From: Lentinus brumalis | Lineage: Eukaryota > Basidiomycota > Agaricomycetes > Polyporales > Polyporaceae | Assembly (NCBI GenBank): GCA_001792895.1 | Contig: MARA01000004.1 | Span: forward strand, 2,542,001 to 2,606,000 | Length of the DNA: 64,000 nt | Direction of reading: 5' to 3' | Shown: positions 9,679 through 22,444 of the stretch, in pieces | Numbering within the stretch: position 1 is the first letter of the stretch | Layout of the letters: each line of letters opens with the position of its first letter | The notes under the pieces: generated by a model | What the model was told of the DNA's origin: nothing | The model's input: the letters and a program-made list of their open reading frames with translations, nothing else | The model's database searches: none | Program-made: the position numbers and the translations under genes

Positions 9679-12021
9679 ATGCAACTCCTCCTCAACCTCC
9701 TGCTCTCGGCGTCCCTGCTTACGTCCGTATATGCTGCCTCCGCGGACGAATGGAGGAAACGCTCGATATACCAGTATGTCTCATTCCTCGTCCCCGCCAA
9801 GTCTGAACCGCGGCCAACATGCACCCAGGATCATCACCGACCGCTTCGCCCTCCCCAAGGGCTCTGACCTCAACGCGTGCGACCCGGGCAAGCAGACTTT
9901 TTGCGGCGGCACATGGAACACCATCCGCGACAACCTTGACTACATCCAGAACGCGGGGTTCACCGCCGGTGCGTCTGTCCGCGTCTCTCCACGCTCTGTT
10001 TTTTGAACGCGTGCGTCCGCTGCCAACAGTGTGGATTAGCCCTGTCTCGCAAAACTACGAGGGGCCTCGCACGCCCTACGGTGACCCCTACCACGGCTAT
10101 TGGATTGCCGACGCGACTAAGCTTAATTCACGCTTCGGTTCGGCCGACGATCTCAAGGCTCTTTCCGATGAGCTCCACCGCCGTGGCATGTACGTACACA
10201 CGCTCTCACCCGCTGATCATGCTCGCAGCGTGTGGTTCGAACGTGGAGCTGACGTTATCATCGCAGGTTCCTCATGGTCGACGTTGTCGTCAATAACGTG
10301 ATGGGACTGAACACCGACCTTTCCGACTTGAGTACGTACATGTTCAAGGACAAGGCAAGTCTTCTTCCTCTCCGATATATGCGGGTCACTGATTCGGCAA
10401 TTCAACTACAGTCTCTGTACCACCCGTACTGCCCCATTCAGTGGGGAAACTCGGCGAGCGAACAGAACTGCTGGCTCGGTGATACAAATGTCACTCTTCC
10501 CGACATCAACACTCAGGACCCGAGCGTCGTATCCGCCTATACGACCTGGATCAAGGCTCTTGTGACCGAGTTCAACATCGACGGCTTGCGTATTGATGGT
10601 AAGTCCGCCGACATTGCATACATGAGGTAAATTGACTCACCGTCGCCGACTTTATTCCCGCATAGCTGCGAAGTACGTTACCAACGCGCCCAAATAATAT
10701 CGTGTGGTAAGCTGAGCAAAACTCTTTAGGCACGTGAACATGGACTTCTGGCCGCAATTTTGTGGAGCGGCCGGTGTCTACTGTATTGGAGAAGTCTTCG
10801 ACGCTGATCCTGCGTGGGTTCCTGTTGTTTCGGCGGCTATAAGGTGTTCACTCACGCCCGTGACAGTCAGGCGCTGCAGTACCAGGGACCCAAGGCCCTG
10901 GATGCCATCCTCAACTACCCGCTCTACAACGCTCTCGTTGACGCGTTCGCCATTCCGGGCCCGCAGAACATGAGCGCGCTCGCCGACACGGTCGCTCAGA
11001 TTCAGGCGAAGTCGACGGTAACGCCATCTCGCTTCGATCTCGTAACTGCCAATTGTTGACTGTTGATGTCCCGTCTCCAGGATCCGACCCTGCTCGGCAA
11101 CTTCCTTGAGGATCAGGATGTCCCTCGCTGGGCGAACCACTCTGTTGATCCTCAGAGCATGTGGAACGCCATGGTCTTCAGTTTCATGGCGGACGGTATT
11201 CCCATCGTGTACTATGGACAGGAACAGGGCTTCCACGGTAACGCTGACCCGGTGAGCACTGACGTTATATCGGACGCTTTGGCCACTCACATTGCTACAG
11301 TACAACCGTGAACCGCTCTGGACTTCGAATTACGAGAACACAACGACTTACGGCATGATCACAAAGCTTAACCAGGTACTTGCATTGATTCGCTTCTGCG
11401 AGGCGAATCTCTTGACTCATACGGCAAACAGCTCCGCAATTTCATGATCAACAGCACCTCGGACTGGATTACCTCTCCCATGAAGGTTCTCAACACGACT
11501 CCCGAGGGCATCGTGTTCTCAAAGGGCGAAATCACCACCATCCTAACCAACATCGGCTCCCCGGTAAGTCGTTCCCCGGTCAAAAGCACGCGATCTCGGA
11601 ACCGAACATCCTCTCGCCTCTCTAGCCGGCCAACATCAGCGTCTCCGCGAAGACGTCCTTCCCCAGCAGCGTGTCAGCGACGACCGAGTAAGCCACCGAG
11701 ATCTCCTTCCACGCCCACGCTTATTCACGCGCGCACGTCTGGCCCCACAGCATCCTGACGTGCACGCAGTACGCCGTCGGCAGTAGCGGGACCGTCGAGG
11801 TCGAGTACACGAAGGGCGGCGTGCCCGTCATCCTCGTCCCCGACGACGCACTCACTGGCTCCGGCCTGTGCGGCCACGACCTCGCTACTGAGTCGCAGTC
11901 CAAGGGTGCGCAGGGCATCGCGACGGACTCGAATGGCGGCGCGAGGCCGCTGTCGATGTCCGCGACGCGTCTTGCCGTCGTAGCTGGTCTGCTCATGGGC
12001 GTCGTGAGCCTGGCGCTATGA
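9679..12021 (+). CDS. GPI-anchored GH13 alpha-amylase-like protein, probably an alpha-glucanotransferase
   Basis: Multi-exon gene with an N-terminal signal peptide ([19 protein letters not shown]). It carries a fungal GH13 barrel with the nucleophile Asp in GLRIDA and acid/base Glu in GEVF. A Ser/Gly-rich tail precedes a C-terminal hydrophobic segment ([16 protein letters not shown]), typical of a GPI-attachment signal. Two usually invariant histidines are replaced: region I reads DVVVNN instead of DVVVNH, and region IV reads LEDQD instead of ENHD. This combination (GPI anchor plus missing conserved residues) is known from Aspergillus Agt enzymes, which act as 4-alpha-glucanotransferases on cell-wall alpha-glucan. 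The same role here is inference. A 7-nt exon (10666-10672) is needed to join GLRIDA to AKHV. Confidence 0.9.
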
Positions 12022-14427
12022 TAGTCCGACGCTCTGCGTCTCGGCGGCTGCACGCGTCTTTTACGAACTGTGACGGCGCGTCCCAGACGCCCCTTTCCTT
12101 CTTCCTTCCTTCCTCCGGGTTCGTGTTTACTCTTGTGTGTTTGTATGTGTGTTCCTGTGGCCGCCCTGCACGGGCGGTCTGATCCCCCTAATCCTTGGCA
12201 ACTGTTCGCATGTTCCCGGTCTGTCCTTACTTGTGGTCCGTCTTTGGTCGACGTGCGCGTAGTGCGTACGCTGTATTCTTTTCTCCCCAGTGGCCGTATT
12301 CCGGCAGTAGTTGGTAATTTGGTTGTGAGCTGGAGATTGTACGAGTACTTATCGATACCACCAGTACGCCCGCTAGTCCTGTACGCGCACGAGCCGCCGA
12401 CGTGTTCGTGAATGTGCATGCGCCGCTCCGTCTACGTTGCCCCGCTGGGCTCGACCACGAACACTCTGGAGTCTGAGCCACAAGTTGAAGTACATAAGGA
12501 CGACGACGACTGCGCGGAAACGAAGCGCGAGATGGGATCGGAACGTGAACGGTGGGCCCCTGTTGGGCGGGCACACGGGGACCTACAATTACCACAACCC
12601 GCTCGAGAAGAAGCACAGGTCGACTAATACTTATCTCATTGCACCTCATCTCGATCGAGCTGCTGCATTTCATCTGCGAGCTTGGGATTAAGATATTCAG
12701 GAACAGGACGTCGACATCACCGCATGCATCATCATCATGTCCGCGGAAGAGTCGTTTGTTACGGAGATGAGCATCGGGCCGCAGTTGGTAATGGGAATCC
12801 AGTGATCCACCGTGAGTCGTGACCCTCGCAGACACTGGGCGCGGCGCTGGAGATGCTCAGTAAAGTTTTAGACGTGCGTATGGCATTCAGCAGGTGGTCG
12901 CGCTGTCAACGAAGCCTGTCATGGACAGGCTGTGGATCGTTGTGTGCGTGGGGTCCAGGGAGTGAGTGGGCTCAGCGCGGCTCAGTGCCGGAGGGCCGAT
13001 TCAGAGGAGAGTCGAGGCGTTCGGCGTCGGCGGTCAAACGTCAAACGTCAAACGGTCACAGGCGGAGATGCGTATCGCGGAAGCTGTCTGACGGGCGGCG
13101 GGCGGGGTCCCAGGCTGGACTATCATAGTTGATAGTCGGCACTGCAGTCTGGCATCAGGCGCAGTCTGTCGGGCGCATCGAAGGCCTGCGCTGATGATGG
13201 AGCGCTCGGTACGCAGCTGTACGCAGACGTCGAGAATCGAGATGTGGAGCACCAGTGAGCACGGAAAGATGCTGTGCCAGTAGATATCAGTAGTTCGTGC
13301 AAAGGCGATATGAACTTGCAGTGTTGCTTCTGTGATACTTGTGCAGACAAGAGGGGGTTCAGAACTTCAGCGCGATGAGTGTGGTCTTGCCTGAGAATGA
13401 TGTGCGTCCTCGGGACAAACGGTATGTAAGTGATAGGGCCTACATACTATGGGCCTGGAGGTCGCGAGCAAGGATACTGGTAGATGGTTTGATTGTAATG
13501 ATGCGCAGAACTTGGTAGTACACCGCCTGTTCATGAAAGGCATGGCCATCGAGCAACATGGCAAATTCAACGACGTTAGTGTGCTGCAATCGTGTCAGTA
13601 CATGTTGCGGGGGAATGAAGGACATTACTTATAGCCTCAGGTGGTTGCGACTTGGGAACCTACGCACATGTGCTGACTGCATGTGGCTGCAGACGCCGTC
13701 GAAACATGGTACCAGCGTCCGCGGCGGGTGATTGGGAATGGGAGTGGCAGACATGATGAGGGGAGGAGGAGGAGGAGGAGGAGGATCCGAGGCCCGCATG
13801 CCACATCACTTCACGAACCCCCCTTTGAGTTTCATACCGGTCTCGACACGCTCGACAGGAGAGGGGTGTCATAGGAGGGATCCGTAGTCGCCTTTTGTGA
13901 CTTTGCCCATGAAAAGGCGAAGCCTTTTCGTTGACGACCATGGCTCGCGCCCTCCCGCCTCCCGCCTCCTGTCTCTCGTCGCCCGCTACCGGAGTCCGGC
14001 AGATGTCCCCACGACGCGGAGATACCAGAAGGGTGGTCTGATGCGCTGATACGACGCAGTCCATCAACATACTCATGGGTCAGCGGAGAGCGGCCTATAA
14101 TTTGAAGTCGAAGTGATGTCGGGCGAGAGATTAGTGCTTCAAACGAGCGATGCTCCGGCCCCAGAAAAATGTACTCACCGAGCGGTTGCAGTATTGAATG
14201 TGAAACCGCGCGGAGTTTGGCGAGAACCAGCCGGCATATACCATACACTGCAAGCTCCGCAAAATCGATCCGCAAAAACAAACAGAAGTTCCAAAATAGT
14301 GGTGTGCGTACATGCGATCGAGCGAACCAAGTCATGAGCGTCGAGGGTGAAGAATGGGACATATATACGTTGGGGAAGGTCTCCAATAATGCAGTAGGGC
14401 AAAGTGAGAGTGTCCTCGAGTCAAGAT
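12022..14427. other. long intergenic region, no confident gene
   Basis: About 2.4 kb between the GH13 gene and the convergent Hook gene. Scattered open frames up to ~200 codons exist on both strands but show no family similarity or clean splice pattern. A GGA microsatellite lies at about 13759-13785. The outer parts probably carry the two 3' UTRs. Confidence 0.5.
13759..13785. repeat. GGA trinucleotide microsatellite
   Basis: About eight consecutive GGA units in non-coding DNA, a simple slippage-prone repeat. Confidence 0.9.
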
Positions 14428-17400
14428 CATCGCCGGAGCATAGGTCCAAGCTGCACATACGAGCATGATCAGACATGAACGGGGAAGCAGGCGAACGCGA
14501 CGTACGTTTTGTCTTTGCTGCTTGAGCCAGCTCGTCGGCTCTGGCCGGCTCTGTTGCTTCGCGTACCCGAGCTGCTCCCGAGCGGTGTGCATGCCCATCC
14601 CGTGGATGACGCTCAGCATGAGTGCCTGTTCTCGCCGGTACCGGTTCGTGGCGTCGGTGACCAGACGCTGTCGCCGCGCGATACAGTCAGTGTCTAGTAC
14701 AAGATACAACGGGAGGGTGTTTGATTGCAGTACCTTCTGGCGAGCAAGGTCTTCTTCCAGGATCTTGATCTGCGAGCGGAAGCTGTTTTCCGCTTCATCG
14801 AACGCACCCTGCATTACCCTCAATCCAATGGTCCTACCGACAAAACGCTAGCAAGGAGACGCACCGAAGGGATTCCACCAGCGCTCTTGGCGTGCTCCTC
14901 CTTGAAAAGCTTGTCCTGCTGCTTGATGAACTGCATGCGAGGGCCTATCAGCATCAACACTAGGCGGGCGTGCACAACAGACATACCGCCTTCGCCTTGA
15001 CGAGCTTCTCCTGAGCGGTCTTGTACTGCTCCTTAATGCTGACGTTCTCCTCGTGCAACGCCAACATACGCTGCTTGATGTCCTCCGGCACGTCCTTGCC
15101 AGACAGAGACGCGCGAAGGTCGCTGTCGCGGCAGAGTGAGTCTTAGCACAGGCGCCGCATATCCGGGCGCAGCTCACCCCATAGCACGTTCGCGCTGCAA
15201 CATCTTGTCCCGCTGGTCGATCCCCTCGCTCTGCAGGTTGACCTTTTCGAGCAACAGCCCATTGATCTGTTCGAGCTGCATCTTGTTCTTGTCCGCGAGC
15301 TCCTTGATCTGCGTGTTCAGACGCTCGACCTCGGCCTCCAGTTCAGCCTTGTCTTCGTTGACGGACTCGCGCAGGGTCTTCAGGATGTCCAACTGATCGC
15401 GGTTGACAAGGGTCACTATAATCCGAATTCAAGACCTGAGTCCTTGGCCAATGATAGACTGATTTCGAACTCACAGTCGGACTTCGCGATTGTCAGCTCC
15501 TTCGACATAGCCTCGAAGTTGACCTCGAGCTCGGCATGCTCTTTCCTAAGCTTGTCCAACTCGTCAACGGTCTCGTTGAGACGCTGCCGAAGAGCGATAG
15601 CTGCCTCCGCACTAAACTATCGGTCAGCGAAAGATTCGCGTCGACTTACGCCAAGGTCTTACCCATCACCCATGGACTTGCCGTCTCGGATCTCCTCCAG
15701 GTTGTTCTGCAAGATGAGCTTCTCGCGGTGCGCTGCCAAGTAGTCAGCCTCATAGCGCGCCTTCATGCGGTTCGCATCCTCGAGCAAGTTCTCCAGAACA
15801 AGAACACGGCTCGCATCGGCCTCGTTCTTGCGCACCGCCTCCAGTTCGCGCTGCAGCTTCCGCACCTGCAGCTTGAGGTCCGTCATCGTGGTGCCCGTGA
15901 TTGCGGTGTCGAGTTCTTCACCGAGCCCCGTCACGTCCGTATCGAAATCTGCTACTGACTCCCCATTGCCCAGCAGCTCCGCCTCAGTAAACTCTGACAT
16001 GTCGCCCGCCGCCTCTTTATCAGCTTGGGCGCGTGTGCGCGACGCCGCCACGGGGCGCTGGGATGTGAGCTCGAGCTCCCGCACACGCTCCTGGTAGAGC
16101 TCAAGGGTCTCGGAATCCTTTGCGCGCTCTTCCTGAGTGACTTTCAATTTCGACTTGGTCTGCTCGAGCTCAAACTTCAGTGCGTCGATCTCCTTGCTGC
16201 GTGCGGAGGTCTTGGTCTCGAGCTCAGCAATTTGTGACTTGTACGACTCCATGAGCGGCTTGAAGGCAGCGACCTTGCGGTATTCGTCCTCAAGTGCTGC
16301 GTTCTTGTCGACGAGATCGGCGTTCTGCTTCTCTAATGCCTGAGGTACAGTGAGTGAGCCCGCGGCGTGCTGAACAAGTTACGGCCACATTACCTTGACT
16401 TGTTGTCGCATGTCCGCGGCCTCCTGCAGTTTCTTCTTGTACTTCTCCATGACGTTCTCCGTCTTCTGGAGCTTGTCTGCAGCATGCCGATATCTGGAAA
16501 GCCTACTGAACACCGCACGCCAGGTAGCCAGTCGGCGTGCTCACTCATCAAGTTGATCCTTCAGTCGCGCCGCCTCATCTGCCCTGGCTTGGAGTTCATC
16601 GACTTTGCGCGTGAGGTCGGTGACAATCGCCGTCTGCTTGTCCAGCTCTGACTCCGCCATGGCGAGGTTATCTTCGCTCTTCTGGCTATAATGCTCCGTG
16701 AATATCAGTTCCTTGGCAGACGAGACGACTACGCCAAGTGCTCACAGGTCAGCTCTGAGGCGATCAATCTCTCCGCGGAGCATGGTATCGCCACGGGGAT
16801 CCACACGCTTGCTGTCTCTGTCTGCCTCTCGCTGAATTTGCTTCAATTGGGCAACGGCATCCTCCTTCTCCGACTGGATGTCGTCAAAGTTGGTCTGCAA
16901 TGTCCTGTGCTCCTCCAGCAGACTCTTATACACCTTCTCAAGGGTCTCCTTCTCCGATAGTATACGGCTTCGTTCTGACTGTATTTGATAGTAGTGGTCG
17001 TCTCTGTGGGAGTTGAGTCTCGCCCGTTCGCAGAAGCGACGTCCCATGGAATACGCACTCGGTCATGCTTGCCTCCATGCCCGCAGCCGCAGAGCTTCTG
17101 ACCTTCGACATGACCTATCCACCAAGATTGGAGCCAACGCTCACCCCAGCGCGAAAGCACACGCACCTGCTCGATGACCCGCATGAGCGAATGCTGCTCC
17201 GACTCAGAAAGCTTCTGTATCCGCTCGATGATGTCCTGGTTATTCTCGCATTGCACGGCGATAGCGATGGTGAGGCGGCACAGTATGAGCGTCGCATTGG
17301 CATTGTAGTCCTTCGCGATGGCTTGCAGGTCGGGCACCTCCAGTGCGCTCGTTGGCTGGTGCAACACCTCGGAGAAGTACTGCGTCATCAGCCTGTACAG

Positions 17401-17677
17401 CCGCTTCAAAGAGCTGAACCGCAGGACCCAGTTGTCTGACGGCTGGGCCGAGGGCCGTGTGGGTTGACGGAAGTAATCCGCGTCGCTGCGAGCATGCGCG
17501 AGTTTGGTAACGCGACCTCGAAGGCAGTAACAAAAGCACGCACACAACAGACAAGATCTCAAACAACGCTGCTCCATCTGATAAGTCCGCGACGGTCGTT
17601 ACAGGGCGGGAGAGATCGAATGTGGCGAAGTACGAGAAGAAGGCGTTCAGCTCCTTCTTCTGCGAGTCGACGGACAT
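14428..17677 (-). CDS. Hook-family dynein adaptor (HOOK domain plus long coiled coil)
   Basis: Starts MSVDSQKKELNAFFSYFATF at 17677, followed by LSDGAALFEIL and, after an intron, NWVLRFSSLKRLYRLMTQYF. This is the N-terminal Hook domain, related to calponin homology. Most of the rest is heptad-rich coiled coil with many Glu, Lys, Leu and Gln (for example QMKLRELQRELEA-like runs in the 15600-16300 exons). The tail ends TSWLKQQRQN-LGPMLRR-stop, where the last intron (GTACGT donor) must be removed; TGA is at 14430-14428. Hook proteins link endosomes to cytoplasmic dynein in filamentous fungi (family knowledge). About ten short introns are inferred. Exon limits in the coiled coil are approximate. 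Confidence 0.85.
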
Positions 17678-18396
17678 GATGGCGGCCGGGGGTCCAGACG
17701 ACGGGGTATATTCCAGCCAGGTATAACACAGAGATCAGTCTAGGATGAGAGGTGTGACCACCGACGTTGTGGGTGCAGGAGACAAGCCAAGTTCAGGAAA
17801 TCCGTCGCGCCCCCGCGTCTCGCGCCTTGCGCCTCGGCGCGGGCGGTGCGCTAAGTATCGACGGTAATGGTAAATGTTTAACCACCCCCGCTAGATGAGT
17901 CTTTTCTGAGTCCCACACATATGTGCATCAATGCATTCCCTCGTGGCGAAATACTGGTACTGACCTTTTCCGGACACCCATATCATCCTGTTATCCCCTC
18001 CGCCCCCTTCCTAGTAGTGCCGAAGCCTACGTCTGGACTTCTGCTATAGCGCGCCTGACTGACATTCGTTGGTCGCGAACTGCATTATGAGCCCCTCGGG
18101 GACGAACGCGGTTCGATGAGATATGCGCTCCGCCAAAAGAACATGTTTAACCACCTTCAACTCCGCGTCCGGGAGCCCATCGTTCCACGAGAAAGGCACC
18201 CGAAAGCTCATAGCTCAAGCCGAGATGTACGCTTCACTCATACTCAGACTACGCCGATACACATTGACGACGCACAATGAGAGAAAAGGTCTATCTGATG
18301 CTTGCGAAAGTTATCCATTGGACAACATTACTGATACATGTACATCACGCCAACGCATGAGAATCGTCTGAGGGTTGGAATCATACGAAAGCAGCC
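17678..18396. other. intergenic between Hook and lipoxygenase genes
   Basis: About 0.7 kb: the promoter of the Hook gene on the left and the 3' end of the lipoxygenase gene on the right, both minus strand. No gene or strong motif was seen. Confidence 0.5.
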
Positions 18397-20374
18397 CTAG
18401 ATGAGGATGGACGCGGCCGTAATCCGTGGGTCCATGACCATGTACTCCGTCAGCTCGTGGTCGCTCATCTCCCTCGAGTGCGCCTTGAACACCTCAGCCA
18501 GCTCCAGCAGAGACTTTTTGAGCCGCTTCCCGGCGGCGGCAATGACGCCGTCATCGTTCTCAGCCGCCTTGTGCGCGAACTCGAGCAGGCTGCTCTCCTG
18601 CGCGACCTCGAACGAGAGCAGGTACGGCAGCTGCGCCGCGATCAGCCAGTCCCGCTGGTTGCGGAACGGCAACGCGCTAATCAGGTCCTGCTCCGTGTAC
18701 GCCGCGAGCTCAGACGCGGTGCGCGGCAACGGCTGGAAGAGCGCGGGAGGTTTGTTGGGGATGAAGACCATGTAGTAGTGCTGGAGATAGTTCACGGCTG
18801 TGTGCTGCGGCGAGGCAATGTGGATGCACATCGTGACCTGTTCACGCGTCAGTGGAGAACACGAGAGGAAATTGGTGAGAGCAATCGAAGACTCACCACG
18901 TCGATGAGCGAGGCGAGGGTCTTGATTTCGGGGAACGTCCCCATCTGCCCTCCCTCCTCCGACCGCATCTCAGCGCACCACGCGGCTATGTATTCGTCCG
19001 CCGCGACCGACGCGTCGCCGCCGGGGTAGTATTTGGTGAGGATCGACCCGACGAAGGCGCGGAGCGTGTCCCACATGAGGACCATGTTGCGCGCATACGC
19101 GTAGTTCTTGTACTTCGCATCACCGGCCCTCAGCCGCTCAACGGGGAACCCACGCCGCTCGAGATCGTTCGGAATCATGAGTGCCTGCCAGTCGAAGGTT
19201 GCATACGCATGGTTCAGAAACATCGTGAGCTGCGCGGGCTGGGAGCCGGCGAGGGGCACGATGACCTGCGGTACGAGGGTGGTGCGAGCGGAGTCGTTCA
19301 GCGGGAGCGTCGTCTCCCAGTGCGGGCGCAGAAGCTCGAACACGATGTGCTGTGGGTGCAGTGTCCGATGCGCGGAGACGATGACGGCCTCCTCGACGAG
19401 GTGAGTGTGCACGAGGTGAATAGAGACCTCATGCCGGAGCCAGTCCGCACTTTGGATACACGTCTTCGCGTATCGCCACGGCCAACCGGACTCCTCGTCG
19501 CTCGAGGACGCATCAGAATCCAAGCGCGGGTTGAAGATCACGACGGACTCGTCGGTGCTGCCCTTGTAGTCGATGATGATGGCGAGCGGATGCAGCCGTC
19601 CGCCGTCCTCAAGACGGAAGAGGCCGACGGGCGCGCAGCCGTACTTGCACTGGTCGGAGACGATCTCCGCGTCCGGCGCGAGGCCCATCGCAGTGCGGAA
19701 GTACGAGTAGTCTTGGATATAGAGGCTGCAGGCGTCCACAGCGTTCAAGAGGTCCACGTAGCGCGTCTCGCCGAGGGTCTCGGCGGCGGACTTGAACTGC
19801 TCGATCCAGGAGGAGGAAGCGACGGTGATCGTGGTGGGATTGGTGCCCGTAAACTGCTGCTGCGCAAAGGCGTTGTCGGAGAACCAGTCTTCGCGGTCAC
19901 CTATGATAATCGGTCAGTGCTGAGTCTCTTGTACATGTAAGAATGTCGACAGATGCGTACCAATGGTAAATCCGAACAGCATGTTCGGGTTGATTCCCTT
20001 GGGCAGACGATTCTTCAGATTATGTTCCTTCAGCTTCGCAAACGTCCAAGGCCCCTTGCTGTCGGGCGCGAGGGCAATGTACTCTTGCGAGAGGTTCGGG
20101 CTGAGCATGCCCTGGGTCTCGAAGAGCGCCTCGATGTCGAAGATTTGCAAAGCTGTCTTGTTCACCTCGGCAGGGATGACGTCGATATGCGGCGGGTAGC
20201 CATCGTTGTGCTTCCATTGGTAGGCGGTCTGGTTGTGCTCAAGCGTAGCTTGCCCTCTACGAATGCCATTAGTTATACAGAGGCAGGTTCAGTTCGCAAA
20301 CCATGGGCTCACCGCTTCTCCTGGTCTTTGTGTGAGGCGTTAGTACGCCCAGTGTAGACGAAGGCATGGGGCAT
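18397..20374 (-). CDS. Fungal lipoxygenase
   Basis: Four exons (20313-20374, 19961-20256, 18897-19900, 18397-18837) total 1803 nt, giving 600 residues. All metal ligands of the family are visible: WLRHEVSIHLVHTHLVEEAV (His-x4-His), CIHIASPQHTAVNY (His-x3-Asn) and the C-terminal Ile (SILI-stop). FTGTNPTTIT, DYKGS and WPWRYAK are also conserved. The enzyme inserts oxygen into polyunsaturated fatty acids such as linoleate, giving hydroperoxides that feed C8 volatile (1-octen-3-ol type) formation in mushrooms; this is family knowledge. No signal peptide is seen, so the protein is probably intracellular. The ATG at 20374 is supported by an in-frame upstream stop and a TATA box about 80 bp away. 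The N-terminus appears shorter than some basidiomycete homologues. Confidence 0.92.
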
Positions 20375-20452
20375 GACGATCGCGAAGGAGTGAAGCGGCT
20401 GAGAGCGTCGAGAGAAGTGTCTCTATCAATTGAGACGTAGAGCCCTCCCCCA

Positions 20453-20460
20453 CTCTTATA
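20453..20460 (-). promoter_or_regulatory. TATA box of the lipoxygenase gene
   Basis: TATAAGAG on the minus strand, about 80 bp upstream of the proposed ATG at 20374. Its place and form support the chosen start. Confidence 0.5.
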
Positions 20461-21051
20461 CTTTCTTCGAGTACGTGTACCGTGGCTTCTGTCGCGAGAC
20501 GAGGTGCGCATGACGGACGATGCGCGTCGCCGGCGAAGGGAAGGTATTGGCATGAGGTAAGGCGCGTCCGAGTCGACGTCGCGATGAAGACCCTTAGCTC
20601 CATGCTTGCCACTCAGAGGAACGCTTCCTTCGTTCTTCTTGGACACTCACTAACCTTCATTGGGGCTGCGCGTGCATGTGTGCGTAGCTTCTTTGGCGTC
20701 GGTGCTTACATGCCCGTGCAAGCTGTCTAATCATGCCGTAGGACTGATGGAGGGAGTCATTCAGTAACACCGCAAACAGTGGCGAACTCGGAGTACTTCC
20801 CGCCACTGTGGCACCCGGCGATTCATGGACGTCAAGATGGTTTGACGTGGCACCGAGAGTCTGGACGTCAAGAAGTTCACAACGTTGTGCGATGTATCAA
20901 ACTGCAGGACCGGTCTCCGCGGACAGCGACTCCCATGAAGGTAAAGGCATTCCCGCATGCACTCGTTCTTCGGAAGCTTATAACCTGGATCCCTTATATC
21001 CATAGTCTCGCACGACCACCCACTGCAGAGACCGTACCTCTTGCTCTCATC
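20461..21051. other. divergent intergenic region
   Basis: About 0.6 kb between the divergent lipoxygenase and the next plus-strand gene. It probably contains upstream control elements of both, though an upstream exon of the plus-strand gene cannot be excluded. No recognisable protein was seen. Confidence 0.4.
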
Positions 21052-22444
21052 ATGATTCCAGATCTCCTCATACCGCGGACTTTCGTATTGTCTGCCCGCC
21101 CGGCTCAGTACGGCGACACGCTCTCGTTCGACACAAAGCCCGAGCGTCGCGCGGACCTGATGCTCGTTTCCGTGCGGTGGTCGCAGCCTCTCCCGCGCTC
21201 GGAGTTCTACTGGCATGCCGTTGCCAAGAATGTCACTGTCGGTACGTCCATCCCGATTGACCATGTTTAGTCCATGCACGAAATACTGATGCACCTTTCT
21301 CGCAGGCGACACCGTCGCCTCCATTCCTCTCTTCATCCAGAAGAGCTACTTCGAGGAGCGCTTTGCGGATCTCGCAGGTGCACCCCAGTCATTCTCGGAT
21401 GCCGCCGAGTTGCGCCTCTGACATGCTGATTCAGGCGAGGCCACCTTCACCCTCGACGGCGACTTTCAATTCGGACAAGAGGATGACTCTGGCAAGAACC
21501 GCTTCGTCGTCCTCCACGATCTCGAGCGAAAGCCGTCCCAGGTAAGTCTACCTTCCTCCTTCCTTTGCCCGTCGCACTTCCTGCCTGCTGACCCTTGACC
21601 TCACCCTCCCGCAGCATCGGTTCGTGCCGACCCAGATCACGCGCATCGGCAACATTGTGCACGCACTCGCGACCGCGGCCGGCTTCGCAGATAAGGTGGA
21701 CCCGCTCCGCCCCCTTGAGCACCTCCTCCTCAACCAGCCCATGCGCACCTTCATCCGCCCGCTCGCGTGTGCTGGGGACATCTTGCTCGTGCCTGCGCAA
21801 GACCAGCAGGGCATGGTCAAGGTAGCCTTGTCGTGGAAGGTCGGGTTGAAGGCGGTGCAGGAGAACTATTACATGGGCGTTGTGAAGAACAAGACCTACG
21901 GTAAGGCCATAGATTCTCGTCATGTGGACTTGACAATCAGCGTGCTGACGTGCTTTTCTACATATTGTTTACGCAGAACACAACAACGTCATCTTCTTCA
22001 TCCATGCAGAACGATACGAGAATGGTTCCCACCTGTCTCTACCCAGTCACATCTCCAAGCTTGCGCCGAAGAACGAGGATGGCAAGTCTTCTCTCTCCAT
22101 TCCACAACAGATCCTATCCTGAATAAGCAACAGGCACCTTCGAATTCACGGTCGCCGCCCACTCCCAGTACGGCGAGGAGCGCATCACGAGCAAAGGCCG
22201 CTTCGTCGTCTACCACGACCAAAAGCTCAAGCCTCCACAGGTGCGTGCCCGTCACTCTCTTCATCATCTCTTTGCTCTCATTTTAATTCGCAAATCCTGC
22301 GCGCAGCATGTGTTCGTGAACGCCGCACTTGCGCACACAACCGCGCTCTCAAGCGAGGCGGCGAGCCTCGTCCAGCCGGACCTGGAGGTCATCGCGGAGC
22401 GGGTGAAGAAGATGTTCGGCGAGGGGCTGATCACGTTCCTTTGA
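21052..22444 (+). CDS. Unrecognised conserved-looking protein with a duplicated module
   Basis: About seven exons joined by clean GT-AG introns of 50-70 bp keep one continuous frame. Examples are the join after NVTV to GDTVASIPLF (21241/21306) and the join into GEATFTLDGDF. The product starts MIPDLLIPRTFVLSARPAQYGD, has no signal peptide or membrane segment, and ends MFGEGLITFL. It contains two similar modules: FQFGQEDD-GKNRFVVLHDLERKPSQHRFV and YGEERITSKGRFVVYHDQKLKPPQHVFV, each split by an intron just before the (H)RFV/HVFV part. This suggests an internal duplication of a beta-rich unit with its intron. I do not recognise the family. The start is uncertain because an upstream exon is possible. 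Confidence 0.65.
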
